Assembly (NCBI RefSeq): GCF_002836975.1 | Contig: NZ_NIJK01000047.1 | Coordinates: forward strand, 286,952 to 350,951 | Direction of reading: 5' to 3' | Length of the DNA: 64,000 nucleotides | Source of the DNA: Shewanella indica | GTDB lineage: Bacteria > Pseudomonadota > Gammaproteobacteria > Enterobacterales > Shewanellaceae | Shown here: piece by piece, positions 27,625-36,374 of the stretch | Position numbering within the stretch: the first letter of the stretch is position 1 | How the letters are laid out: each line of letters starts with the position of its first letter | The notes under the pieces: generated by a model | Databases searched by the model: none | What the model saw: only the letters and a program-made list of their open reading frames with translations | What the model was told of the DNA's origin: nothing | Translations under genes and position numbers: made by a program

Positions 27625-29130
27625 ATGCATTCACGGAAACCTTTCTACCTGGTGGTAGCTCTGCTGTTTATTGTTGGGCTAAGCGCCAGTATTTATCGTG
27701 GTATTGAACACAATGTGCCCTTCCTGCCCGGTGAGCAGGTGCAAAGTTGGGCTGTCGATGCCAAGGTGAGTTTTCAGGGCACGGGTGGCCCGGCAGAAGT
27801 CTCTTTCTCCCTGCCACAAGACCCGGCATTTGAAGTCTTGATGGAAAATGCCACCTCCCCGGGTTATGGCCTGACTATCAGCAACAATGAACAGGGCCGC
27901 CGCGCGCTTTGGTCGATTCGTCAAGCCAATGGCCAACAGGACCTCTACTACAAGGTCACCCTGATCCCCACAGGCCGAGAAGAACTCAAGGCACAGGAAG
28001 AACCCCTGCCGCCGGCACCTTATATCTGGTCTGCGACCGAGAAAGCCGCCGCCGAACAGGTGATGGACGAAGCCTGGGCCCGCAGTGCCGGTAACCTCTC
28101 TTTTGCCCGTGAGATCATGCGCGCCATTGCCGGCCGTGATCGCAGTCAGAACATAGAGCTGCTGCTGTCGGCCAACTCACCCACCAAACTGTTTGTCCAT
28201 ATGCTCAATAGCCGCGGTATTCCAACTCAGGAAGTCAATGGTCTGTATCTGGAAGATCAGCGTCGTCGGCAGCAACTGTCTCCCTTTGTCGAAGTCTATC
28301 AGGACGGTAAATGGCACCTGTTCGATCTGGTCAAAGGCACAGAGGGCCGTCCGGAAAACATGGTGCTGTGGGAGCGCAATGGCAAATCGGTATTGGACGT
28401 ACTGGGTGGCAGCAACTCCCAGGTCAACTTCTCCATGCTGAAAGACACACGTTCAGCCCTGGCGACCTCCATTGATATGATGGCCAAAAACAGCGCCTTC
28501 GACTTCTCTCTCTACCAACTGCCGCTGGAAGAGCAGAGCCTGTTCAAGGGGATTTTGCTGATCCCCATCGGAGTGCTGATGGTGGTATTCCTTAGGGTTA
28601 TCATAGGAATAAAGACTTCAGGTACCTTTATGCCTGTGCTTATCGCCCTGGCCTTTATCCAGACCACACTGCTGACCGGCCTGATAGGTTTCCTGCTGAT
28701 TGTGGCCTTTGGCTTGATGATCCGCTCCTATCTATCGCATCTGAACCTGTTGCTGATTTCGCGAATATCGGCGGTGATCATAGTGGTGATAGGCATTATT
28801 GGCCTGTTTACCCTGCTGTCGTACAAGTTTGGCCTCAGTGAAGGCCTGACTATCACCTTCTTCCCGATGATCATTCTCGCCTGGACCATTGAACGTATGT
28901 CTATCCTCTGGGAAGAGGAAGGCGCCAAAGAGGTGATGGTGCAAGGTGGCGGTTCACTTCTGGTAGCCACTCTGGCTTATCTGGCCATGAGCGCCACTTG
29001 GGTACAGCACTGGGTGTTCAACTTCCTGGGTATTCATTTGGTGATCCTGGCGCTGGTGCTGCTGATGGGTCAGTACACGGGTTATCGACTGCTGGAGCTC
29101 AAGCGCTTCAAGCCACTGGCAGGAGAATAA
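27625..29130 (+). CDS. Inactive transglutaminase-like protein fused to 7TM domain
   Basis: A 501-residue inner-membrane protein. An N-terminal anchor (about 5-27) precedes a periplasmic region with a transglutaminase-like fold (about 130-270), followed by a C-terminal block of about seven hydrophobic helices (305-490). The expected catalytic cysteine is not visible (SPTKLFVHMLNSRGIPTQEVNGLYLED covers the region), so the fold is probably used for binding. This matches the family called inactive transglutaminase fused to 7 transmembrane helices, always found next to RimK-like ligases and retropepsin-like proteins. Binding of a peptide or glutamate-containing ligand is inference only. It lies in the middle of the operon; GGAG precedes the ATG. 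Confidence 0.82.
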   Translation: MHSRKPFYLVVALLFIVGLSASIYRGIEHNVPFLPGEQVQSWAVDAKVSFQGTGGPAEVSFSLPQDPAFEVLMENATSPGYGLTISNNEQGRRALWSIRQANGQQDLYYKVTLIPTGREELKAQEEPLPPAPYIWSATEKAAAEQVMDEAWARSAGNLSFAREIMRAIAGRDRSQNIELLLSANSPTKLFVHMLNSRGIPTQEVNGLYLEDQRRRQQLSPFVEVYQDGKWHLFDLVKGTEGRPENMVLWERNGKSVLDVLGGSNSQVNFSMLKDTRSALATSIDMMAKNSAFDFSLYQLPLEEQSLFKGILLIPIGVLMVVFLRVIIGIKTSGTFMPVLIALAFIQTTLLTGLIGFLLIVAFGLMIRSYLSHLNLLLISRISAVIIVVIGIIGLFTLLSYKFGLSEGLTITFFPMIILAWTIERMSILWEEEGAKEVMVQGGGSLLVATLAYLAMSATWVQHWVFNFLGIHLVILALVLLMGQYTGYRLLELKRFKPLAGE

Positions 29131-29131
29131 A

Positions 29132-30079
29132 ATGAATTTTGCCTGGCCATGGCAGCTACGCCGCGCTGGCGTGCTGAATATGAACAAGCGCAATATCGAC
29201 TATATTGGCCGCTACAATCCGCGCAAGTTTTACAAACGGGTGGACGACAAGCTCACCACCAAGCAACTTGCGCTTGCCAATGATATTGCCGTGCCCGATC
29301 TCATAGGTGTGGTGCGCGAGCAACACGGTATCAATAGCATTCCCGAGCAGGTAAAAGATCGCAGTGGCTTTGTGATCAAACCCTCCAAAGGCTCGGGCGG
29401 CAAAGGGATCTTGGTGATCACCCATGTGGAGAATGGTCGCTTCTATAAGCCCAATGGCAATGAAGTCACCCCGAGCGAGGTCGACCGCCACGTTTCCAAC
29501 ATCCTCAGCGGTCTGTTCTCCCTCGGTGGCAAGCCGGATGTGGCCATTATCGAGGGCTTGATTGAGTTCGATCCCGTCTTCGATGGCTTCAGCTATGAAG
29601 GGGTTCCGGATATCCGCCTGATAGTGTTCAAGGGGTTTCCTGTGATGGGAATGCTCAGATTGTCCACCGCCGCTTCCGATGGCAAGGCCAACCTGCACCA
29701 GGGCGCGGTTGGTGTCGGCTTGGATATCGCCACCGGCCGCGGTCTGCATGCGGTGCAGTTTGACCGCCCGGTCGATTTGCATCCGGACACGGGGCGTAAC
29801 CTGATTGAAATCGAGGTGCCCCACTGGGATACCTTGCTGCACACGGCCTCGAGCGCCTATGAGATGTGCGAACTGGGTTATCTGGGAACCGATATGGTAC
29901 TGGATCAAAACAAGGGACCACTGCTGCTGGAGCTCAACGCCCGTCCCGGGCTTGCTATCCAGATAGCCAATGGCATGGGGATATTGCCAAGGCTGCAGCA
30001 TGTGGAAAGAATGACAGGCAAACCCATGTCAGTGGAAGAACGGGTCGCTTATGCCAAGAAGCACTTTGCCAGCCGCTAA
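29132..30079 (+). CDS. RimK-related ATP-grasp ligase (alpha-L-glutamate ligase-like)
   Basis: A 315-residue ATP-grasp ligase. The phosphate-binding Gly-rich loop KPSKGSGGKGILVI (about 83-96), the DIRLIVF strand, the metal-binding LLLELNARPGL motif near the C-terminus and the LHQGAVGVGLD block place it in the RimK-related group annotated as alpha-L-glutamate ligase-like. Such enzymes form amide bonds at the cost of ATP. Its acceptor is unknown; the membrane and periplasmic neighbours suggest a peptide or amino acid tagging step tied to the envelope. It begins one base after the 7TM gene with AGGAG in place and overlaps the next gene by 29 bases. Confidence 0.85.
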   Translation: MNFAWPWQLRRAGVLNMNKRNIDYIGRYNPRKFYKRVDDKLTTKQLALANDIAVPDLIGVVREQHGINSIPEQVKDRSGFVIKPSKGSGGKGILVITHVENGRFYKPNGNEVTPSEVDRHVSNILSGLFSLGGKPDVAIIEGLIEFDPVFDGFSYEGVPDIRLIVFKGFPVMGMLRLSTAASDGKANLHQGAVGVGLDIATGRGLHAVQFDRPVDLHPDTGRNLIEIEVPHWDTLLHTASSAYEMCELGYLGTDMVLDQNKGPLLLELNARPGLAIQIANGMGILPRLQHVERMTGKPMSVEERVAYAKKHFASR

Positions 30080-31889
30080 CTCCGGCCTGAGTCCATCTCG
30101 CCTCAAGTCCAGACTGCCACTGTCGGTGTTGGCTTCCCTGCTGGCATCGACAATGGCCTCGGGCATTTACCCCGCCCTGGCCGCGCCTAATGCCGTCCCC
30201 TTGCTGACGGCTCAATGTGTCGAATACAGCAACAATTTTCAACCTGAATTTCAGGATCTGCAGCTGCTGGAGCGGCAAACCCTAGGGCTGCACAATATCA
30301 ATGACCGCCTCGGTTATTATCGGAGTTTCCCCCTGTCAGCGGCACAGCATGAGCTGCTGTTGCAATGTCAGTTGAAACTGGCCGACACCATGGATAGATT
30401 CCTGAGCGAACCGGCGCTGACAAGCCTGACATCCGAACTGACCCAGGATGATGAGCCACAGCTTCAGGCATTGGCCCAGAGGTTGGACTGGTTGATGCAG
30501 CAACATCTGGGCATAGAGGAAAAGGCCCGTCTTCATGGCGCCCAGGCCAGCATTCGCCAGGGAATGCGCAGTGACGATCTCAAGCTGGAGTTGGGACAAT
30601 GCGCCCTGCCCGGCATGCAACAGGCTCTCAATCCCGAAGATAATTCAGCGGAGCAGGAAGCCGCTCAATCAGCCCAAAAGCCCGGCTTTTTTGCAGTCAA
30701 TATCGCCTCTTACTTGATGCAACAGGCCAATAGTGATTGTCGCGCCAAGGTTTGGCGCACTTATCAGGGCCGCGCCAGATTACGCAATCAACTGCCGCTG
30801 TCATCCATTTTTGCCCTCAGACAGGAGCAAGCCAAGGCGCATGGTTACCCGAGCTACAGTGATTTTATCCTCAGTACTCAGTTGCTGAGCACGCCAAGCG
30901 ATGTGGCCAGGTTTCTCAATGCCAGCACTCAAAAACTGGATTACGCCCCTTGGGATCTGGGCCGTGAGTTACAACAGGCCCACTCGACCGAAATGGTCGC
31001 GCTCAAAGGCTCTGAAGTACTAAAAGCCCTGTTTGACCATCTCAAACCGCTGGGATTAACCGCAGAGCAGATTAACGACGACTGGCTCAGGGTGTATCAC
31101 CATGGTCGGCTGCTGGGTGAACTGCTTATCAGCGAAGGCAAACACAACCGCCATAAAATGCTGCGCCGCGCTGTTGTCGGCCAACAAACCGGCCAGAGCG
31201 AGCTGGTGCTTAAGCCTCAGCAACTTAGGCTAAAAGATTATCAGACCGCAGTTTCTTCCCTGAGCGCCGCCATAGCCCAACTCAGTGGCGGCGGCCGTTA
31301 TTATCTCAACAACAGTCTGGAGTTGCCTCAGGATGGCGCCGGAGTGGGCAAAGCCTGGCTGGAACGCTATCTGAGCGGCGCCTTTGCATTTTCACTCAAG
31401 CCGGCTCCCGGCTCGCGCGAACAACTGGCCGAAGAATACCAGCAGCAGCTCAAGGTGTTTCGTGCCAAAGTGGCCCTCGCCAGCTTTGAAGCCTTTGGCA
31501 ACAGCCAATACCCACAGCTGCACAAGGCGTTTGAAGCCAGTTTTAATGGCTCCTGGCCCGAAGTCAGTGATTATAGCTACAGCTTTGGCGCCATCAGCGA
31601 TCAGGGGCCGCTCTATTATCTATGGCTCTGGCAACAGCAACTTGCCAAAGCCATAGATGTTCACACCCGGGGCTGCAACCCGGCGCAACTATTTGATCTC
31701 TTGCTGGTCAACGAATCAGCCCAACCTATGGCCGCCCGTTTGCAAAGCCTGTTTGGCGCTGCCGATGCGGCCACACTCATCCGGAGGATACGCGATGCCA
31801 ATACTCAAGAGAACCGGTCAACTGACACTTGCCCTCTGCCTGGGAGTGATGAGCAGTACCCTGGCCGCCAAGAGCCAGCCCAGCGCTGA
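30051..31889 (+). CDS. M3 peptidase-like protein lacking the HExxH motif
   Basis: A 612-residue predicted exported protein with a long N-terminal signal region (hydrophobic about 24-45). The middle resembles the oligopeptidase A/dipeptidyl carboxypeptidase family (M3). AHGYPSYSDFILSTQLLSTPSDVARFLNAS aligns with the usual first helices, and VYHHGRLLGELLISEGKHNRHKML aligns with the dG.llG.fylD...R.gKr block just upstream of the catalytic site. The zinc-binding HEFGH that should follow is replaced by SSLSAAIAQL, and no HExxH occurs anywhere, so it is probably a non-catalytic homologue. The start overlaps the ATP-grasp gene by 29 bases, and its last 95 bases overlap the next gene in another frame. 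A frameshift near the end is possible. Confidence 0.65.
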   Translation: MPRSTLPAANSGLSPSRLKSRLPLSVLASLLASTMASGIYPALAAPNAVPLLTAQCVEYSNNFQPEFQDLQLLERQTLGLHNINDRLGYYRSFPLSAAQHELLLQCQLKLADTMDRFLSEPALTSLTSELTQDDEPQLQALAQRLDWLMQQHLGIEEKARLHGAQASIRQGMRSDDLKLELGQCALPGMQQALNPEDNSAEQEAAQSAQKPGFFAVNIASYLMQQANSDCRAKVWRTYQGRARLRNQLPLSSIFALRQEQAKAHGYPSYSDFILSTQLLSTPSDVARFLNASTQKLDYAPWDLGRELQQAHSTEMVALKGSEVLKALFDHLKPLGLTAEQINDDWLRVYHHGRLLGELLISEGKHNRHKMLRRAVVGQQTGQSELVLKPQQLRLKDYQTAVSSLSAAIAQLSGGGRYYLNNSLELPQDGAGVGKAWLERYLSGAFAFSLKPAPGSREQLAEEYQQQLKVFRAKVALASFEAFGNSQYPQLHKAFEASFNGSWPEVSDYSYSFGAISDQGPLYYLWLWQQQLAKAIDVHTRGCNPAQLFDLLLVNESAQPMAARLQSLFGAADAATLIRRIRDANTQENRSTDTCPLPGSDEQYPGRQEPAQR

Positions 31890-32919
31890 TGAGGTTTATC
31901 AACGCATTCAGCAGAATCTGGAGCAACATCTCTACCAGCTGCCCCCAAGGGTGCAGGGCCATTACGGGATCCGCCTCTATCGGATGACAGGTGACGAGCA
32001 GTACGCCAACGCCGCCTTGGTGGATCTGTTTGCGGTTACTGAAGCGCAAAGCTTCTATGCCTGCCAACTGGACGACCCTGAATTTGTCAAAAGTGAATCG
32101 CTCAAGGCGATATCCCAACTGGGCAATGGCCCCCGGGCCAAGGCACGCAAAAAAGCGCTCAAACCCTTCCCCGAATTTCTGTTTTATACCGATGTGCTGC
32201 TGCGCTACGCCAGCCGTATAAATGAGTTTGGTTTTACCGGCCCCTGCCACGACAAGTTGCTCAAAGGGCTCAAAAGTACAGATCTGGAGCACGGCCTGAC
32301 CGACGAAGCCATGATTGAAGCCTGGGCGGCGCAGCTGATCAATTATGTTTACTGGGCCAAGCAACTTGGCGTTGGCGATTACCTGGAAGACTACAAAGCC
32401 GCCTTCAAACGTGTCTACCCGGATGCCGAGGATGGCAAGCTCAGTAAGGCACAATATCGCAATAAGCTCTATGGCATGACTCACTTTATCTTCGCCGCCA
32501 GTGAATACTATCAGCACCCGGTAGATGCCAAGGAGTTCGCCTGGATCCTCGACTACTTCGAAGCCAACCGCCAGCGGATCCTCAGTGATGCCACCGACGA
32601 TATTATTGCCGAAGTAGGAATAAGCTATCTGCTCGCCGGCAAGGACAAAGATCATCCCATGGTGAAAGCCACCCAGGCGCACATCATCAAGTCCTTCGAT
32701 CCTGAGGTAGACTTTATTCGCTCCCCTAAAGGTAACCCGGCGCTGGCCCTGGGGGAACACCGTAATGTGCTGGCGATGATGCTGCTCAAATGGCCGGAAA
32801 AACTGCATAAAGGCCCCTATTTGAGTGAGCTCAAGGCGACCCGGAAATACCTGCCGATGCAGGTGACGCCACTCGAGTCGGTCAAACAGGCGACCGAGTC
32901 GACGAAAAAGGCTAAATAG
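31795..32919 (+). CDS. DUF3541 domain protein, exported
   Basis: A 374-residue predicted periplasmic protein with a signal peptide (about 1-26, ending SSTLAAKS). The mature part is alpha-helical and rich in aromatic and charged residues (INYVYWAKQLGVGDYLEDYK, FIFAASEYYQHPVDAKEFAW), a repeat-like helical bundle of the kind seen in alpha/alpha toroids (inference). It matches DUF3541, a family of Shewanella and Vibrio with no known function. The ATG at 31795 has a strong GGAGG seven bases upstream and lies inside the end of the preceding M3-like gene, implying coupled translation. The C-terminus is lysine-rich. Confidence 0.78.
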   Translation: MPILKRTGQLTLALCLGVMSSTLAAKSQPSADEVYQRIQQNLEQHLYQLPPRVQGHYGIRLYRMTGDEQYANAALVDLFAVTEAQSFYACQLDDPEFVKSESLKAISQLGNGPRAKARKKALKPFPEFLFYTDVLLRYASRINEFGFTGPCHDKLLKGLKSTDLEHGLTDEAMIEAWAAQLINYVYWAKQLGVGDYLEDYKAAFKRVYPDAEDGKLSKAQYRNKLYGMTHFIFAASEYYQHPVDAKEFAWILDYFEANRQRILSDATDDIIAEVGISYLLAGKDKDHPMVKATQAHIIKSFDPEVDFIRSPKGNPALALGEHRNVLAMMLLKWPEKLHKGPYLSELKATRKYLPMQVTPLESVKQATESTKKAK

Positions 32920-32977
32920 TTTGAAAAACTGGCAGTTTCCACCCATGATAGGCCGAAATCTGACGAGTTTTTAGAAA

Positions 32978-33874
32978 ATGAACAGACCCAAGTCCACATT
33001 GGAACAGTGGCGGATCCTGCAGGCCGTCGTCGACTTCGGTGGTTACGCCCAGGCCGCCGAGCAGCTCAACAAGAGCCAATCATCCCTCAACCATGCTGTG
33101 GCCAAGCTGCAGCATCAGTTGGGGATCCAACTCCTCGAAGTGCGTGGCCGCAAGGCCTATCTGACCGAATGCGGCGAAGTATTGCTGCGCCGCTCTCGTC
33201 ACGTCACTCAAGCTGTGGGGGAATTGGAGCAGCTCGCCAGCAATCTGGAACAGGGCTGGGAGCCGAGTCTGAGTATCGCCAGGGAGCTGGTCTACCCCAT
33301 GGAAACCCTGACCGAGGCGCTGGCCGCCTTTCTGCCCCAAAGCCGCGGAACCCGGGTCACAGTGCGGGACACAGTGATCAGCGGCACCCAGGAGATGATC
33401 AAAAACCATCAGGTGGATATTGCGATTTGCGGTACCCCGCCCATGGGTTATATCTCTGAGCCCCTTTGCGACTTGGACTTCTACCTGCTCTGCCACCCTT
33501 CCCATCCGCTGGCGGCTCAAGTGGAAATTGAAGATGACAGAGTGCTGGCCCAGCATCTGCAAATTGTGATCAAAGATACCGGCGTCAATAGTCAGCAGGA
33601 AATCGGCTGGCTCAAGGCCGAGCAGCGCTGGACCGTCAGCAACTTCCACGAAGCCAAGGTGATCCTGGCCAAAGGCATAGGTTTTTGCTGGATCCCGGCG
33701 CATCTGGTAAAGCAGGAGCTGGAAAATGGAGAGTTGGTACGGCTCAGTCTCAAAGGTTCCAGCAGCCGCAAGATACTGCTCAGTCTGGTGGTGCCACAGA
33801 GAGATAAACAAGGCCCGGCCTGTAAGCTGCTGGAATCACTGATCCTGGCTCAACATAAATCTGGCTCAGTATAA
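32978..33874 (+). CDS. LysR-type transcriptional regulator
   Basis: A 298-residue LysR regulator. The helix-turn-helix is near the start (GGYAQAAEQLNKSQSSLNHAVAKLQHQLG, about 22-50), and the effector domain runs to the end. It lies 58 bases downstream of the DUF3541 gene on the same strand and closes the run that starts with the retropepsin-like lipoprotein. It could be a local regulator or an unrelated neighbour. The ribosome binding site is weak. Effector and targets are unknown. Confidence 0.85.
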   Translation: MNRPKSTLEQWRILQAVVDFGGYAQAAEQLNKSQSSLNHAVAKLQHQLGIQLLEVRGRKAYLTECGEVLLRRSRHVTQAVGELEQLASNLEQGWEPSLSIARELVYPMETLTEALAAFLPQSRGTRVTVRDTVISGTQEMIKNHQVDIAICGTPPMGYISEPLCDLDFYLLCHPSHPLAAQVEIEDDRVLAQHLQIVIKDTGVNSQQEIGWLKAEQRWTVSNFHEAKVILAKGIGFCWIPAHLVKQELENGELVRLSLKGSSSRKILLSLVVPQRDKQGPACKLLESLILAQHKSGSV

Positions 33875-34302
33875 ATCTGAGCTCATTATAAATAGTAAGA
33901 AACGGAGCAACTTCATCTTTACCCTGTGTCCGTAAGGTATGACGTCACGAATATCAGTTAGAAAGTGACTCGAACTGCTCCGGAAGCACACCATAACGCT
34001 GGTTTTTCACACAGTATTATTGAGGTTTTGACAAAAGCCCCGGAAATTTTAAGATAATCTGGCGCATTATTTCTGTAACATCACAGAAAATATCATTAAA
34101 GTCATATAGATATAAAACACTGTTAGTAGATAATAGGTTTGGAAACCGCGTATGTGCGTTTAGCTGCGAGGGATATTAGGACTAAAGCCTATTTAACCAA
34201 TCGATACAAATAGATAGGATACAAAAAAATAGCGATGCGCGTTTCACTCCTCCGAGGACTAAAACGCGTAAGCGTACTATACAACTGTTAGGCATACGGA
34301 AT
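33875..34302. other. AT-rich spacer with promoter, inverted repeats and attC-like segment
   Basis: A 428-base noncoding stretch of lower GC than its surroundings. It holds a promoter candidate (TTGACA 34028-34033, TAAGAT 34050-34055), an inverted repeat TTTCTGT-N6-ACAGAAA (34070-34089), and an imperfect hairpin (CGCGTTT 34238-34244 with AAACGCG 34262-34268, with inner TCCT/AGGA). It ends with GTTAGGC (34287-34293), the classical integron recombination core, ten bases before the next gene. ATTTAAC at 34191-34197 fits the opposite core RYYYAAC. Together 34191-34293 has the size and shape of an attC site. Confidence 0.4.
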
Positions 34303-34848
34303 ATGAATCGAGTTAAGTCTTATATTATTGCAATTTTTCTAGTATCAGTTGCTGGGTGTAAATCAACTTCAGAAAAAGAAGATGAAAGTCTTGCTTTACG
34401 AAAATCAACACCAATTCAACTGTTCATGGGGACATGTGTAGTTGGTCGCCAAAGCCCAGCGGCTCTTGAAGAGTCAGCTAAAAGAAAAGGTTTCGTACTC
34501 GCTCCTAAACAAATTGCTCAAAATTACTTAAAGGGCAATGCTGGTAAAGCGTGGCACTTGAATAATAGTGAGGGTAGTTTCGGGTTAGCACTACTGCAAA
34601 ATAAACTTTGTTCCCTATACGTACATCAAGGTGACCCAAATACTATTCAAGCGGGCATGGAGGCTTGGTTACCACCCAAAGGTAGCGGTTTTACATATAA
34701 AAAAGAACTAATTTCTCAATCTGCCAACCTGAGTACAACTTCATATACATTGTATCAAGGCAGTAGTTTTCTAGAGCAATGGGTAATAACAATAAATAGT
34801 GCTAAACCTAGTGATTTAGTTGCTGTAATGTCATACAAAGGCGTCTAG
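34303..34848 (+). CDS. NMCC_0638-like lipoprotein, AT-rich, probably acquired
   Basis: A 181-residue predicted lipoprotein: hydrophobic signal with lipobox S-V-A-G-C (Cys19), then a charged linker and a compact domain with two cysteines and the stretch LKGNAGKAWHLNNSEGSFGLALLQNKLCSLYV. This resembles the NMCC_0638 family (lipo)proteins known from mobile DNA in Neisseria, Acinetobacter and others; function is unknown. Base composition and codon use (many AAA, ATT, TTA, CAA) differ plainly from neighbours. A GTTAGGC integron core lies ten bases before the ATG. No attC is seen downstream, so this may be a stranded gene cassette. Family assignment is from recall of its motifs. Confidence 0.6.
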   Translation: MNRVKSYIIAIFLVSVAGCKSTSEKEDESLALRKSTPIQLFMGTCVVGRQSPAALEESAKRKGFVLAPKQIAQNYLKGNAGKAWHLNNSEGSFGLALLQNKLCSLYVHQGDPNTIQAGMEAWLPPKGSGFTYKKELISQSANLSTTSYTLYQGSSFLEQWVITINSAKPSDLVAVMSYKGV

Positions 34849-34988
34849 TATGCCTTGCGAGAATATGGACACCCAGCGTTAATGATGCGGAAGTAAACCC
34901 CCGACTATGCTTTGTTAAGCATTTAACAAGAAGGTTATTATGCCGCGCCATCGCCGAACTCAAATTGGCCTTGAAGATATGTGAAGCG

Positions 34989-36371
34989 CTAACGACTCTC
35001 ATCCCGAATGCGTTGCGCCTGTTGTTGCTCAGCGGCTATCACATCGGCAACTGAACCCGACTCAAGCTGCAACTCGGCCTTGGGTGGACTGAAAGTCTGT
35101 TCATTCAAGGCATTTGACTGCTGTGCTATGGCGCCCATCAGACGAGACAGGCCTATGGGAAAGTTTGCAGAGTCGCCGGCCTTGGGATCAAAGGAAGGCG
35201 CGGACTTTTCAGCAGCCGGATCTGCGGCTCCCAACAGGTTTTGACTCAGCTCAGGCTTTGGCGCGGCGGCAAGTCTCTGGATCCCGGCCTCTTCTCTTGC
35301 CTGGTTATATTTACGCATTGCCTCGGCGGCGACCCGGATATCGGCCACGGAGGGATCGACAGGTGCCATCGCCGCCGCATAGACCTGTTTCATTTTCGCC
35401 ATGGTCGCCAGTGGATCGCCGTTCACTACAGAGACATCTATCTGAACTTCACCTTCCACCGCGTAACGTTTGCCATCGGGTCCTTTCTCGAATTCAAATG
35501 CCGGTTGTCCGGCATGGATCCCGCCTACCGCGGCATGAGCCTGTTCATGGGAGCGCACCAGGGTATCGCGCTTCATCAGGGAGTCGATCTCCCGCTCAAA
35601 CGCCTGTTGCTCACGACTCTCACGGTTCTGCTGCTGTTTCTGTTGCGCCTCATCCGGCTTGGGTTCAGCGGCGCTTGTCTTATTCGGCTCCCCGGTTGAC
35701 TGATGAGCTGCCCCATAATCCCCTTCTTTTACTTCGCTGCCTGCCTGGCTCGATGAGCGACTCGAAGAGCTGCCGGAAGTGTTGCCAAAAGCCTGTTCTG
35801 CCCCACTCATAGAGTTGGCGGAAGTATTTGTGCCATTAAAAGCGGGAACCTCAGGAGCTTCTCCCGCTAAAGTCACTGGTATCGCAGGGCCGCCGGCAAC
35901 ATCTGCACCTTGGCCGGAAAAGGCAGATGCTTGAGCCGATGTCCCCACGAGCGGCATCGATGCTTGAACCTCTCCGTGCCAATGGCCGGAGCTGGACAAG
36001 GCCGCTGCCCCAAGGGCTCCTTTAGTCAAACTGACGAGTGCTTCCCGCGGCGGCTTTGCAATTTGAGGCTCTGAATGTTGCGCAGCTGAACCTTGGTGCG
36101 GGCTCGAATTGACTGAACTTATATTGACTGGGCTTTGATTTCCCGAGCTCGGGTTTATTGGGCTCGGGTTTATTGAGCTGGGCTTTACGCCACTTATCTG
36201 AGAGGGATTTTCCTGAGAGGGATTTTGACTGGCGGAGATTTTACCGGCAGGGTGGGCGCTGAGAGGCGATTGGTTTATGGAGCTGCCACTGCTTAAGTTG
36301 GCAATTGACGAGCTTGGCCGCCGGGACACGGCTGTTGCCGTCAGCCCCGCGCCGGCCAGCGCGCCAACCAT
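34989..36371 (-). CDS. SprA-related putative metalloprotease (CJM1_0395 family)
   Basis: A 460-residue protein. The first 270 residues are disordered and Ser/Asn/Pro/Ala/Gly-rich, including a pentapeptide array (about 45-90). The conserved SprA-related domain (about 270-375) carries H-E-Q-A-H in TLVRSHEQAHAAVGGIHAG, an HExxH zinc-protease signature, followed by the family block YAVEGEVQIDVSVVNGDP. The substrate is unknown; members are annotated as putative metalloproteases CJM1_0395. No signal peptide is seen. It follows an 84-residue gene by three bases on the same strand, so the two are probably co-translated. The C-terminal 80 residues are polar. Confidence 0.78.
   Translation of the reverse strand: MVGALAGAGLTATAVSRRPSSSIANLSSGSSINQSPLSAHPAGKISASQNPSQENPSQISGVKPSSINPSPINPSSGNQSPVNISSVNSSPHQGSAAQHSEPQIAKPPREALVSLTKGALGAAALSSSGHWHGEVQASMPLVGTSAQASAFSGQGADVAGGPAIPVTLAGEAPEVPAFNGTNTSANSMSGAEQAFGNTSGSSSSRSSSQAGSEVKEGDYGAAHQSTGEPNKTSAAEPKPDEAQQKQQQNRESREQQAFEREIDSLMKRDTLVRSHEQAHAAVGGIHAGQPAFEFEKGPDGKRYAVEGEVQIDVSVVNGDPLATMAKMKQVYAAAMAPVDPSVADIRVAAEAMRKYNQAREEAGIQRLAAAPKPELSQNLLGAADPAAEKSAPSFDPKAGDSANFPIGLSRLMGAIAQQSNALNEQTFSPPKAELQLESGSVADVIAAEQQQAQRIRDESR
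36100..36234 (-). repeat. 15-bp x9 coding minisatellite in SprA-type gene
   Basis: Nine degenerate 15-bp units in continuous register, the best being GAGCTCGGGTTTATT and GGGCTCGGGTTTATT (36145-36174). On the coding strand they give pentapeptides such as NPSPI, NPSSG, NQSPV and NPSQE in the disordered N-terminal region. Confidence 0.75.
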
Positions 36372-36374
36372 ATA

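Noticed and set aside
34849..34988. Downstream attC for the AT-rich lipoprotein gene
   Set aside because: GTTAAGC (34914-34920) fits a right core, but no RYYYAAC left core or fold is present between the stop codon and it. TTGTTAA-GCAT-TTAACAA there is just a short palindrome.
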